Of a DNA stretch of 64,000 bases, positions 55,307 to 64,000 are shown piece after piece. The translations under genes and the position numbers were made by a program. Positions within the stretch are counted from its first letter, which is position 1. Every line of letters starts with the position of its first letter. The notes beneath the pieces were generated by a model. It worked only from the letters and a program-made list of their open reading frames with translations, was not told the origin of the DNA and did no database searches. The DNA is from CAWBVG01 sp963792175 (GTDB taxonomy: Bacteria > Acidobacteriota > Vicinamibacteria > Vicinamibacterales > CAVVIG01): the NCBI GenBank assembly GCA_963792175.1, contig CAWBVG010000049.1, forward strand, positions 62,001-126,000. Direction: 5' to 3'.

Positions 55307-57533
55307 TTACCGCGCCGCCGCCTGCGTCGACGGCCGGACCTCGGAATCCGGCAAGGCGAACGCCAGATACTCGCCCGAGTAGTTGCCGCCGCTGACGGCG
55401 ACGATGATGTACTGCTTGCCGTTCACGCTGTAGGTCATCGGCGAGCCGCTCTGGCCGCGCCGGCATCCAGACCGCGCCGACTTCCTTGCCCGTCAGCTTG
55501 TCGTAGGCGCGCAGCATCGCGCCGCGCGGATGATCCGGCGTCGTCGTCACCTGCGGATCGCCGGCGATGACGAGCGTCTTCGTCACGACGATGCCGACGC
55601 TGCCGCCCTGTCCGGTCTTCGGGATCGTGCAGTCCCTTCAGCGCCGGGTGATTGCGCACGATATCCGGCGTGTCGCCATGCGGCGTCTGCCACATCAGCT
55701 CGCCCTTGTCGAGGTTGATCGCCGCCACCACGCCGTACGGCGGTTTCACGAGTGACAGACCCTGCGGGCCCTGGCCCGAACCCTGGGCCGGCAGCCGGTG
55801 CGCCTGGCGCTCCGCCGCGCGGCAGCCGCCCCGCGGCCGCCGCCGCGACCGCCTTCGGCCGCGCCCGCGCCACCCGCGCGCCCGCCGCGCTGCGGCGCGT
55901 CCGCCGCGCTGCCGAAGCCGGGCCCGTCCAGCGATCGCGGAACTCGCGTCCCTTCACGCCCGGCGACGTACCGGATATCGGTCTTGAACTCCGGCGGCGG
56001 CTCGACGAGCGAGCCGGTCGTCACCTGCGAATTGCTGGCCTGCGAGATAGAAGATGTGCGCTCCGGATCGAGGCCGCCGCCCGGCCAGTTGGTGCCGCCG
56101 CCCGTGTTGCCGATGTTGATCGTGCCGAGCAGGCCGTTCGCGTCGCCGAGAATGAGCGGCACGTACGGCGAGTTCTCGTGCGCGATACCGCTTCAGGTTC
56201 TCGAGCGCTTCCGCGCGCAGCTCCGGCGTGAAGTCGATGACGTCGTCGGGAACGTTGACGAACGGCGCGCGCGTAGGTCGAACGGCTTGCCGTGCGCGTC
56301 CATCGGAATCGGCTGCGTCGGCGACGCCTTCTCGCCGGGCACGTCGCGACGCCGGCACCGGCGTCTCGACGATCGGCCAGACCGGCTGGCCCGTGACGCG
56401 GTCGAACACGTAGGCGTAGCTCTGCTTGCTCGGCACGGCGACCGCCTTGATCGATCTTGCCGTCCTTGTTGATGTCGGTGAGCATCGCGGCCGACGACAT
56501 GTCGTGATCCCAGATGCCGTGGTGGATGAACTGGAAGTGCCACTTGCGCTGCGCCGGTCTTCAGGTCGACGCACACCAGGCTCTCGCCGAACAGGTTGTT
56601 GCCCGGGCGATGGCCGCCGTAGAAGTCCGACGTCGGCGTCTCGACCGGCAGGTACACCAGCCCGGCCTCCTCGTCGACCGTGATCTGCGTCCACACGCCG
56701 GTGTTGCCGTTGATCGCCCACGACTCGTTCTCCCACGTGTCGTTGCCGAACTCGCCCGGACGCGGAATCGTGTTGAACGTCCACAGCAGCTTGCCCGCTC
56801 TTCACGTCGAACGCGCGGACCAGACCCTTGGTGTTGTTGTGGGTCATGACCGTCATCCCTTCCTTGAACGACGACCCGACGATGACGACGTCCTTGACGA
56901 CGGTCGGCGTCGAGTGCAGGCCGATCTCGCCGGTCTCGAGATCGATCTGCTGACCCTTGCCGAACACGGCGCCCTTCTTCAGATCGACGACGCCGTTCTC
57001 GCCGAACGACGGAATCATCGCGCCGTTCTTCGCGTTGAGCGCGATCAGGCGGTAGCCGGTCGTGACGTAGAGGATGCGCTCGTCGCCCTTGCCGTCGGTC
57101 CAGTACGAGACGCCGCGGCCCGAGAGCTGGCGCGGCGCGATCGCCGCGCGGTTGCCTTCGCGGTAGCTGTGCGCCCAGATCAACTCGCCCGTCTTGCCGT
57201 CCAGCGCGACGACCGAACGCCGCGTGCCGGCGGTGGTGTAGAGCACGCCTTTGATGGCGAGCGGCGTGCCTTCGAGCTTGAACTCGGGGCGCGTGCCGAG
57301 GTTGTCGGTCTTGAACCGCCAGGCGACCTCGAGCTTGTTGAAGTTGGCGGCGTTGATCTGATCGAGCGGCGAATACTTCGTGCCGCGCACGTCGGCGGTG
57401 TAGTGCGTCCAGTCGCCGTTCTTCGTGCTCGGCATGCCGGCGGCCTGCCCGGACGTCCGGACGGTCATCCAGACGGCGCCGCAGCGCGGCCGACGGCGAG
57501 GACCGGCGCGGCGCGGTTCATCATCTTGCGCAT
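55307..57533 (-). CDS. PQQ-dependent dehydrogenase, beta-propeller type (about ten frame breaks)
   Basis: The start is ATG 57533 (MRKMMNRAAPVLAV signal). After a break near 57478: DWTHYTADVRGTKYSPLDQINAANFNKLEVAWRFKTDNLGTRPEFKLEGTPL, VVALDGKTGELIWAHSYREGNRA, RILYVTTGYRLIALNAKNG and GLHSTPTVVKDVVIVGSSFKEG, the usual quinoprotein blades. Downstream breaks (including about 56800, 56555, 56455, 56350, 56270, 56190, 55790, 55630 and 55455) separate further blades up to SGSPMTYSVNGKQYIIVAVSGGNYSGEYLAFALPDSE and the stop at 55307. About 740 residues. It oxidises an alcohol or sugar in the periplasm and could pass electrons to cytochrome c. The Pro/Arg/Gly-rich part near 55800-55950 may be an insertion. 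Confidence 0.85.
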
Positions 57534-57556
57534 GTGTGGGGTCTCCTGACAAAACA

Positions 57557-57584
57557 AGCGCCGGTCCATCACTGAACCGGCGCT
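57557..57584. terminator. Hairpin between aminotransferase 1 and the PQQ dehydrogenase
   Basis: AGCGCCGGT (57557-57565) and ACCGGCGCT (57576-57584) form a perfect 9-bp stem with a 10-base loop; aaaac lies on the left. A probable terminator for the minus-strand aminotransferase genes. Confidence 0.65.
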
Positions 57585-57588
57585 GTGT

Positions 57589-57625
57589 CCGACTTCTGAC
57601 TTCTGACTTCAGACTTCAGACTTCC
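57589..57625. repeat. gacttct element R30 (7-bp words)
   Basis: Five consecutive 7-mers, gacttct / gacttct / gacttca / gacttca / gacttcc. Single orientation, just beyond the aminotransferase stop. Same family as R26. Confidence 0.8.
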
Positions 57626-57629
57626 GCCG

Positions 57630-58819
57630 TTACGCCGCGGCGGTCGTCGTTTTCTTGCCGAGCACTTCGCCGAACACCTGCACGGCCTTGGTCATCTCTT
57701 CCATCGTGCCGAGCGTGATGCGGGCGTGCGTCTTCTCGAACGGCGGGAAGTCGCGCGCGACCATCACGCCCTTGGCGCGGCAGGCGTCGCGGAACGCCTT
57801 GGCCGGCGTGCCGATGTCGACGAACATGAAGTTCGCCTGGCAGTCGGTCGGCTTCATGCCGCGATCCGCGAACCACTTCGTCGCCATGTCGCGGACCGCC
57901 TTGTTGCGGTTGCGCTCGTTGGTGGTGAAGCGACGCGTCCTGCGCGATGGCCACGGTCGCGGCCGCCATGCCGAACACGTTGAGCGACCCGGTGCCCGCA
58001 CGCGGCGCACCCACTCGCGCATCTTCTTGATCGTGTCGGGATGCGCGATGGCGTAGCCCTGACGCAGGCCGGCCATGCCGTACGCCTTCGAGAAGGTCCG
58101 CGCGACGATGACGCGCGGGTTCTCGACGGCAATCGGAATGTGCGTCTCGTGATCGGGATCGGTGACGTAGTCGAAGTACGCCTCGTCGACGAGAACGGTC
58201 GTCTCCGGCGACGTGCTGTTGACCTTCGCGAGGAACGCCGCGCGTCGCCTTGGCGCCGACGTAGGTGGCCGTCGGGTTGTTCGGGTTGCAGTAGAACACC
58301 AGCCCCGCGCCCTTGGCGGCCGCCGCCATCTTGTCGACGTCCAGCTTGAAGGCGGAGTCGAGCGACACGCCCTTGACCGGATGGCCGAGCAGCTCGGCGT
58401 AGCCGGCGCATTCCTCGTAGGTCGGAATCGTGCCGACGAGCGCCTTGGTCTTCGACGTGAACACCTGCGTCGCCGCGCGGAGGATCTCGGTCGATCCTTC
58501 GCTGAGCAGCACGTTCTCCGGCTTGACCTTGAAGTGCGCGCAGATCGCTTCGGTGAGCTGGCCCGCTCTGGTTGGAGTAGCGGCCCGGCTTGGCGCCGCC
58601 CTCGAGCAGCGTTCGCAGTGAATCGAGCACCGCCTTGCCCGGGCCGACCGGGTTTTCGTTGCTCGCGATGCAGATGACGCCGCGCTCGACGGCCTGCAGA
58701 TCCGGCTCGATCGCGGACCAGATGCTGTTCTCGCGGCCGCGGCCCCAGATGCTGCTGGTCAGAGCCGCGCCCGCGCCGATCCCGGCGGTCTGGACGAATT
58801 TACGTCGTGATAACGTCAT
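57630..58819 (-). CDS. Tat-exported HisC-like aminotransferase 1 (four frame breaks)
   Basis: Starts MTLSRRKFVQTAGIGAGAALTSSIW, a twin-arginine signal. Then IASNENPVGPGKAVLDSLRTLLEGG, and after a break near 58565 VLLSEGSTEILRAATQVF, VFYCNPNNPTATYVG, breaks near 58240, 58000 and 57935, and VIVARTFSKAYGMAGLRQGYAIAH with the PLP lysine in SKAYGMAG. It ends TLGTMEEMTKAVQVFGEVLGKK. About 396 residues, a class I/II fold close to histidinol-phosphate aminotransferases. A paralogue lies 9 bases upstream. PLP enzymes are normally cytoplasmic, so the Tat signal is unusual but consistent with export of a folded cofactor enzyme. Confidence 0.85.
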
Positions 58820-58828
58820 GGCTCCTCC

Positions 58829-60055
58829 CTACTGCCCCTTCCCCGACGAGGTCGTCGTCGAGGACTTGAGCACGCTGCGGAATACTTCGGTGGCCTTCTG
58901 CATCTCTTCCATCGTGCCGAGCGAGATGCGCGCCCACTGTTTTTCCAGCGGCGGGAAGTCGCGGCCGACCATCACGCCCTTGGCGGCGCATCCCTCGCGG
59001 AACGCCGCCGCGGTCATCGTCTTGCCGATGTCGGTGAAGATGAAGTTGGTCTGCGAATCGGTCGACGTGTAGCCCAGGTCGGCCAGCGCCTTGACGGTGA
59101 AGTCGCGCACCGCCTTGTTGCGGGCGCTCTCGTCCTTGATGTGCTGCGGATCCTTGAGCGAGGCGACCGCCGCGGCCACGCCGAACGTGTTCACGTTGTA
59201 CGGCATCCGCCAGGCGCTCATCTTCTTGATGGTCGCCGCGTCGCCGAGCGCGTAGCCGATGCGCACGCCGGCCATGCCGTAGGCCTTCGAGAAGGTGCGC
59301 GCGACGATGACGCCTGGCGTCGAGATGGCGATCGGAATCGCCGTCGCGAAGCCCGGGTCGGTGGCGTAGTCGCAGTACGCTTCGTCGATCAGGACGCCGG
59401 TCGTCGGCGACTGCTTCTTCACCTCGGCGATGAAGTCCTTGATCTCCTGCGCGCTGTTGATGGTCCCGGTCGGATTGTTCGGGTTGCACAGGTAGACGAG
59501 ACCGGCGCCCTTGACGTGCGGCAGGAGCGCGCTCAAATCGGTCTTGAGCGTCTTCTCGGTGACCGGAGCCGTCTTGATCGTCACCTTGAGCATGTTCTGC
59601 GCGAACCCGGCCGGATCGCCGTAGGTCGGCGACGGGATGACCAGGTGCTTGGTCGGCGACAGGAACACGCGCGCCGCGTTCTTCAGCAGCTCTTGCGACC
59701 CGACGCCCAGGACCACGTTCTCGCGCTTCGCGGTGTTGAGCTTCGCGATCAGGATCTCGAGATCCGCGTCCAGCGGCGAGCTGTTGAACGGATACCGATT
59801 GGCCTCGGGGAACTTGCCGAGGATGGCGTCGATCGCGGCTTTCCCGGGACCGAGCGGGTTCTCATTGCTGCTGATGCGAATGCCTTCCACTCCAGGAGGA
59901 AGATTGGGACGCATGCCGCGCGCGCCACCCTGGCGGCCGGCTTGCTGCGCTTCCGCCATCAGCTCTTCGTGGCCGCGGGCGGCCATGAAAGCAGCGGCGT
60001 GGGCGTGCTGTCCCAGTCTCAAGCCCTGAAGGAAACCGCGGCGCGACACCGACAT
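58829..60055 (-). CDS. Tat-exported HisC-like aminotransferase 2
   Basis: 408 residues, intact: MSVSRRGFLQGLRLGQHAHAAAF (twin-arginine type), then IRISSNENPLGPGKAAIDAILGKFPEANRYPF, VVLGVGSQELLKNAARVFLSPTKHLVIPSPTYGDPAGFA, YLCNPNNPTGTINSAQEIKDFI, LIDEAYCDYATDP, and the PLP lysine in VIVARTFSKAYGMAGVRIGYA. The C-terminal domain ends ARISLGTMEEMQKATEVFRSVLKSS. Paralogue of the gene immediately downstream and probably in the same operon. The lack of histidine genes nearby argues against a biosynthetic HisC role. Acting on an exogenous or cell-wall amino acid is possible but untested. Confidence 0.9.
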   Translation of the reverse strand: MSVSRRGFLQGLRLGQHAHAAAFMAARGHEELMAEAQQAGRQGGARGMRPNLPPGVEGIRISSNENPLGPGKAAIDAILGKFPEANRYPFNSSPLDADLEILIAKLNTAKRENVVLGVGSQELLKNAARVFLSPTKHLVIPSPTYGDPAGFAQNMLKVTIKTAPVTEKTLKTDLSALLPHVKGAGLVYLCNPNNPTGTINSAQEIKDFIAEVKKQSPTTGVLIDEAYCDYATDPGFATAIPIAISTPGVIVARTFSKAYGMAGVRIGYALGDAATIKKMSAWRMPYNVNTFGVAAAVASLKDPQHIKDESARNKAVRDFTVKALADLGYTSTDSQTNFIFTDIGKTMTAAAFREGCAAKGVMVGRDFPPLEKQWARISLGTMEEMQKATEVFRSVLKSSTTTSSGKGQ

Positions 60056-60262
60056 GGGATTCCTCCTTCAGCTGTGCGGGGGTAGAGAAACCAAACTGCG
60101 GGTCAATTTGACGGATTTTACGCCGCGCTTGCAGAGAGGTGTCAACGAAACATCAGGGACTATCTTTGTCTACAACTGTCACCGATAAAGGGAGTTGTGC
60201 TATTCTGCCGCCGCCTGCCTCCGCGCGTCCCACGCGGAAGACCCATTTTTAGGATTGAAAAG

Positions 60263-61096
60263 ATGACTCGTACCCCACGTCTGTACATCTGGACCGTTCT
60301 GATCGCGCTGCTCGGTTTCGCGGTGCCCGCGTCAGCGCAATACAGACCCCGGCCGATCAACGACCCGGCCACCGGCGAGCGGTTCCACATCGAGGGCGGC
60401 GCCGATTTCTGGTTCCCGAACACCGAGATCCTCGTCGCCAGCGGCGGCACCGGTGCGCTGTCGGGCCTGGCCGGCACGCAGATCGACGCCAAAACCGATC
60501 TCGGGCTCACCGACAAGCGGCTGCCGAAGCTGCAGCTGACGCTGCGCCCGGTGCGCAGCCAGAAATTCCGGCTCGAGTACATCCCGATCGATTTTCAGGC
60601 GACGACGACGTTGACGCGCAACATCGACTTCAACGGCCAGCGTTATCGCGTCGGCATTCCGATCAACACCACGCTGGACTGGAAGGCGTACCGCTTCGCG
60701 TACGAGTTCGACTTCGTCACCAAGAATCGCGGCTTCGCCGGCTTCGTGATCGAAGCGAAGTACACCGATGTGGCGGTTCAGCTGACCAGCCCGGTGTTGA
60801 ACGAGTTCGCGAGCGCGCGCGCGCCGCTGCCCGCGCTCGGCGGCATCGGCCGCTTCTACGTCGTGCCCAACATCTCCATCACCGGCGAGGTGACCGGCTT
60901 CAAGCTGCCCGACAGCATCGACAGCCGCTACGGCGGGCACTACGTGGACATCGACATCTACGGCACGGTCAACTTCTCGGACAACTTCGGCGTGAAGGGC
61001 GGTTTCCGCTCGCTCGATATGGGATATCTGGTGAAGCAGGACAGCGGGAGCTTTACGCTGAAGGGGATCTACTTCGGCATCGTCGCTCGGTATTAA
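60263..61096 (+). CDS. Outer-membrane beta-barrel protein
   Basis: 277 residues from ATG 60263 (MTRTPRLYIWTVLIALLGFAVPASAQ signal peptide). The mature protein alternates polar and hydrophobic residues in strand pairs: LPKLQLTLRPVRSQKFRLEYIPIDFQATTTL, RYRVGIPINTTLDWKAYRFAYEFDFVTKNRGFAGFVIEAKYTDVAV, FYVVPNISITGEVTGFKLP, ending YFGIVARY with a terminal aromatic residue. About ten strands. No family name is certain. A divergent 200-base region separates it from aminotransferase 2; it is AT-richer than average and may hold both promoters. Intact. Confidence 0.82.
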   Translation: MTRTPRLYIWTVLIALLGFAVPASAQYRPRPINDPATGERFHIEGGADFWFPNTEILVASGGTGALSGLAGTQIDAKTDLGLTDKRLPKLQLTLRPVRSQKFRLEYIPIDFQATTTLTRNIDFNGQRYRVGIPINTTLDWKAYRFAYEFDFVTKNRGFAGFVIEAKYTDVAVQLTSPVLNEFASARAPLPALGGIGRFYVVPNISITGEVTGFKLPDSIDSRYGGHYVDIDIYGTVNFSDNFGVKGGFRSLDMGYLVKQDSGSFTLKGIYFGIVARY

Positions 61097-61123
61097 AAAC
61101 TCTTCAGCGACGACGCCGACGTG

Positions 61124-61191
61124 CAGGGGCTAGAAGCTAGGGGCAGCCGACAAGGCTCGGGCCGTTAGCTAGCCCCAAGCCCCTAGCCCCG
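61124..61191. repeat. gggctag-family inverted element R31 (7-bp words)
   Basis: Left arm caggggctagaagctaggggc; right arm gttagctagccccaagcccctagcccc. It joins the convergent beta-barrel and aminotransferase 3 stops. Confidence 0.85.
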
Positions 61192-61198
61192 ATTGCTT

Positions 61199-62378
61199 TC
61201 AGTGCAGTGTGGCCCCGGCCGGAACGAGTTTTAACAGCCGGCGGTCGGCCTCCTGCCAGCGTTTCGTCGCGCTTGCAGAAACAGAACCGCAGTTTCGTTC
61301 GCCCTGCCCCGGTCTTGTAGAAGCTGCTGCCGGGCACCGCGGCCACGCCGACATCCTTGACCAGATAGCGCGCGAACTCGACGTCGTCCGCGAATCCGAA
61401 CGTGCTGATGTCGGTCATGATGTAGTACGCGCCGAACGGTTTGTAGCAGGTGAAGTGGTGCCGCTCCAGAATCGCGAGCAGCACATCGCGCCGCTGCTGG
61501 TAGCTGGCGGCGAGCTTCGCGTAGTACTCCTGCGGCAGACCCAGGGCGACGGCGCCCGCCTCCTGCAGCGGCGCCGGGGCGCCGACGGTCAGAAAGTCGT
61601 GCACCTTGCGAATCGCGCCGGTCAGCGACGGCGGCGAAATCGTCCAGCCCACGCGCCAGCCGGTGACCGAGAACGTCTTCGACAAGCCGTTGAGCGTCAC
61701 GGTTCGATCCGCCATCCCTTCGATGGTCGCCATCGGAATGTGGGCGTGGCCGTCGTAGATGATGTGCTCGTAGATCTCGTCGGAGATCGCGATCGCGTCC
61801 CACTTGCGGCACAGGGCGGCGATCGTCTCGAGCTCGTCGCGCGTGAACACCTTGCCGGTCGGGTTGTTCGGCGTGTTGATGATGATCGCCTTGGTCTTGT
61901 CGTTGAACGCCGCCGCGAGTTCGTCGGGGTCGAAGGTCCAGTCCGGCTCGTGCAAGGTGACGTAGCGCGGCGTCGCGCCCGACAGGATGGCGTCGGGGCC
62001 GTAGTTCTCGTAGAACGGCTCGAAGATCACCACCTCGTCGCCCGGGTCGATGATCGCCATCATCGTCGCCATCATCGCTTCAGTCGTGCCGCAGCAGACG
62101 GTGACCTGCTCGTCGGCCACAATCGGCAGTCCGTAGCGCTGCGTGAACTCGTGCGCCACAGCCTCGCGCAGCGGGCGCGCGCCCCAGGTGACGGCGTACT
62201 GATTCACGTCGCCGTTGATCGCGGCGCAGGCCGCCGCCTTGATGGCGTCGGGCGCCGGGAAGTCCGGAAATCCCTGCGACAGGTTCACGCCGCCGTAGAG
62301 ATGATTCAGGCGCGTCATCTCGCGGATGACCGACTCGGTGAACTGGGTGGCCTTCTTCGATCCGGTGAGCTTCGACAT
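61199..62378 (-). CDS. Cytoplasmic class I/II aminotransferase 3 (one frame break near the end)
   Basis: Starts MSKLTGSKKATQFTESVIREMTRLNHLYGGVNLSQGFPDFPAP at ATG 62378, without a signal. Then QYAVTWGARPLREAVAHEF, VTVCCGTTEAMMATMMAIIDPGDEVVIFEPFYENYGPD, AIIINTPNNPTGKVF, SDEIYEHIIYDG, and LNGLSKTFSVTGWRVGWTI with the PLP lysine. One extra G near 61258 breaks the frame; repaired it reads RDETLQEADRRLLKLVPAGATLH with a stop at 61199. About 393 residues. Closest by pattern to kynurenine/methionine aminotransferases (YbdL type). Unlike the two Tat-exported paralogues it is soluble. Confidence 0.9.
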
Positions 62379-62391
62379 GGTCAGCTTCTAA

Positions 62392-64000
62392 TCACGCCGC
62401 TTTTCGCGTCTTGCGTTTCGCCGGCGCCGCCGGTTTCTTCTTCGGCGCCGCCTGGGCCGGTTTCGCTGACGCGGTGCTCGGCGATGCGCTGCGCGCCGCG
62501 GGATTCGGCGCCGGTGCGTTCACCGTCAGCGACTCGGAGACGCCGCCATAGAGATAGCGATAGTCTTCGGCCCGGCCGAGGATTTTCTTGACGTAGTCCT
62601 GCGTCTCCGGAAACGGGATGTCGTCGATGAACTCGTCGCGGTCGATACCCGGCCGCTCGGCAATCCAGCGGGCGACGCGACCCGGGCCGGCGTTGTAGGT
62701 CGCCAGCGCGTAGTGCGCTCCGCCGAACTGTTGGACCAGATCCGCGAAGTAGGCGGTGCCGATCTTCAGGTTGGTGTCGGCCGTGGTCAGCATGCCGATC
62801 GAGAACTTCCGAGGCAGCTTCAGCATGCGCGCGTACTGACGTCCGGTGGCAGGAATGATCTGCATCAACCCGTAGGCGTTGGCGACCGACCTGACGTCCG
62901 CCGTGAACGTCGACTCCTGCGCGATCAACGCCGCGATCATGTACGGATCCAGCTGGCGCTCGGCCGAATAACGCTGAATCTGCGGCCAGTAGTTCACCGG
63001 AAAGAGCACCCGGAGCAGCTCGGGCGGCAGCTTCTCGCCGCCCGCCGCCATGTACTGCGGATAGGCGCGCTTCATCGCGTTGATGCCGGCGCGCAGATCG
63101 CCGCGCTGGTTGAAGATCCAGCCGATCGTCGCCTGGATCGCCGACGAATCGCTCCACACGCGCTGCGCGTAGTGGAGCTCGTCGAGCGCCTGGTCGTAGA
63201 GATCGACCGCGAGCAGGGCGCGTACCACGCCTTCGTTCGGCGGCAGCGCCGGACTCGGCGTCCCCGCGTCGTCGGTGGACGGCGGATCCGTTGACCTGTC
63301 GAGTGCGAGCCGCGTCTGCGGCCGCCCGTCGAGCCGTGCGACCGCGAGGCGCCCGTAATAGGTGTTCAGGTAGTCGGTCGCAACGAGGGTGAATCGCGGG
63401 CCCGACTGGCCGTCCTGCATGGCTTCGTGCGCCTTGGCGGACCAGTACAGCCAGGCGGGGCGATAGTCCGAGCGCGGAAACTGCGCCGCCGCCGAGTCGA
63501 ACGCACGGACGGCGTCCACATACCGGCGGCTCCTGTAGGCACGCCAGCCGATCTTCCATGCGGCGCGTTCCGCATACGGTCCGGCGGGAAACTTCTCGTA
63601 CAGCTCCCGGTACGTCTCGTCCGCCTTCTCATCGTCGTCCGCCAGGATGTAGTACCTCGCCAGGTTGTTCAGCGCTTCTTCCGCCCAGCTCTGCGTCGGG
63701 AATTCGTTGACGATGCGGCGAACCACGCGCAGGTACTCGGCCACGTCGCCGAGATCGCGCACGGCGACCGCATAGAAGTAGAGCGCCTCGCCCTGCCGCG
63801 CGGCCTTGTCGACGTACGGCCTGACGGCGTCGCGCGTGTTGCGCGGCCGCTTCAGCATGTAGTCGCACTCGGCGAGTCGCAGCGCCACGAGCTCGCGGTC
63901 GTCGCCGTCGGCGAGCGGCCGGAGGGTCTCGAACACGGGACGCGCCTGTGTGTAGCGCTTCGCGCCGAACAGCCGTTCCGCGCGTCCCAGCTCGAGGCGA
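62392..64000 (-). CDS. Soluble lytic murein transglycosylase (partial, 5' end beyond window)
   Basis: The frame is open to position 64000, where RLELGRAERLFGAKRYTQARPVFETLR continues upstream, so the start is outside. The N-terminal part is a TPR-like superhelix (AECDYMLKRPRNTRDAVRPYVDKAARQGEALYFYAVA; ARYYILADDDEKADETYRELYEKFPAGPYAERAAWKIGWRAYRSR). The catalytic SLT domain shows QLDPYMIAALIAQESTFTADVRSVANAYGLMQIIPATGR, with the catalytic Glu in AQESTF, then GTAYFADLVQQFGGAHYALATYNAGPGRVARW. The C-terminal tail is Ala/Pro/Lys-rich. It cleaves peptidoglycan glycan strands to 1,6-anhydromuropeptides. Intact here. Confidence 0.93.
   Translation of the reverse strand, partial: RLELGRAERLFGAKRYTQARPVFETLRPLADGDDRELVALRLAECDYMLKRPRNTRDAVRPYVDKAARQGEALYFYAVAVRDLGDVAEYLRVVRRIVNEFPTQSWAEEALNNLARYYILADDDEKADETYRELYEKFPAGPYAERAAWKIGWRAYRSRRYVDAVRAFDSAAAQFPRSDYRPAWLYWSAKAHEAMQDGQSGPRFTLVATDYLNTYYGRLAVARLDGRPQTRLALDRSTDPPSTDDAGTPSPALPPNEGVVRALLAVDLYDQALDELHYAQRVWSDSSAIQATIGWIFNQRGDLRAGINAMKRAYPQYMAAGGEKLPPELLRVLFPVNYWPQIQRYSAERQLDPYMIAALIAQESTFTADVRSVANAYGLMQIIPATGRQYARMLKLPRKFSIGMLTTADTNLKIGTAYFADLVQQFGGAHYALATYNAGPGRVARWIAERPGIDRDEFIDDIPFPETQDYVKKILGRAEDYRYLYGGVSESLTVNAPAPNPAARSASPSTASAKPAQAAPKKKPAAPAKRKTRKAA

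Noticed and set aside
55800..55950. A separate Pro/Arg-rich small gene within the PQQ dehydrogenase region.
   Set aside because: Low complexity in all frames, no ribosome site, and flanked on both sides by dehydrogenase sequence; more likely a variable loop plus frame errors.

Overview
The window is about 64 kb of high-GC bacterial chromosome. It looks like an Acidobacteriota genome, probably near the Vicinamibacteria. The grounds are a PadR regulator paired with an acidobacterial-type duplicated orphan permease, two very large Oar-like TonB receptors with carboxypeptidase-regulatory N-termini, RNase Y, and a Tat/PQQ/NHL-rich periplasmic gene set. No 16S rRNA or marker phylogeny is available here, so this is inference.

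Layout. 0-2 kb: metallopeptidase plus ATP-grasp ligase. 2-5.8 kb: a stress block (small membrane proteins, rpoZ, hsp20, dnaK on the minus strand; a second hsp20 divergent on the plus strand). 5.8-11.9 kb: ymdB-xseA-xseB-ispA-tlyA-panE-nadK in close succession. 11.9-18.3 kb: mltG-ruvX (minus), then a phosphodiesterase lipoprotein, an EnvC-like protein, an S41 protease and HU. 18.3-29.6 kb: tRNA-Val(GAC) and the translation/division cluster thrS-infC-rpmI-rplT-pheS-pheT-coiled coil-zapA-6S RNA-rny-thiL-DUF2062. 29.6-39.1 kb: a 3D-domain protein, two halves of a probable heterodimeric ABC exporter separated by padR-ADOP, and cstA. 39-64 kb: accessory envelope and catabolic genes (HupE, NHL, a sulfite-oxidase-like enzyme, two TPR paralogues, two TonB receptors, cytochrome c, a PQQ dehydrogenase, three aminotransferases of which two carry Tat signals, a beta-barrel protein and a lytic transglycosylase).

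Two features cut across the window. First, about 32 short elements of degenerate tandem words with a strict period of 7, 8 or 9 bp, mostly arranged as word array, spacer and reverse-complement array. They sit in most gene junctions and also inside or at the edges of genes. Word sequences differ between families but the architecture is constant. Period-9 elements are the ones usually found inside reading frames; period-7 and period-8 elements lie mostly between genes. I regard this as the most interesting and least explained signal here.

Second, about sixty single-base frame breaks, nearly all repairable by removing one base, disrupt essential genes (pheT, rpoZ, tlyA, ispA) and accessory genes alike. 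They look like sequencing or assembly errors rather than pseudogenes. Broken genes are therefore annotated as whole genes, with break positions given in each entry. I found no transposase, integrase, phage gene, CRISPR array or rRNA.
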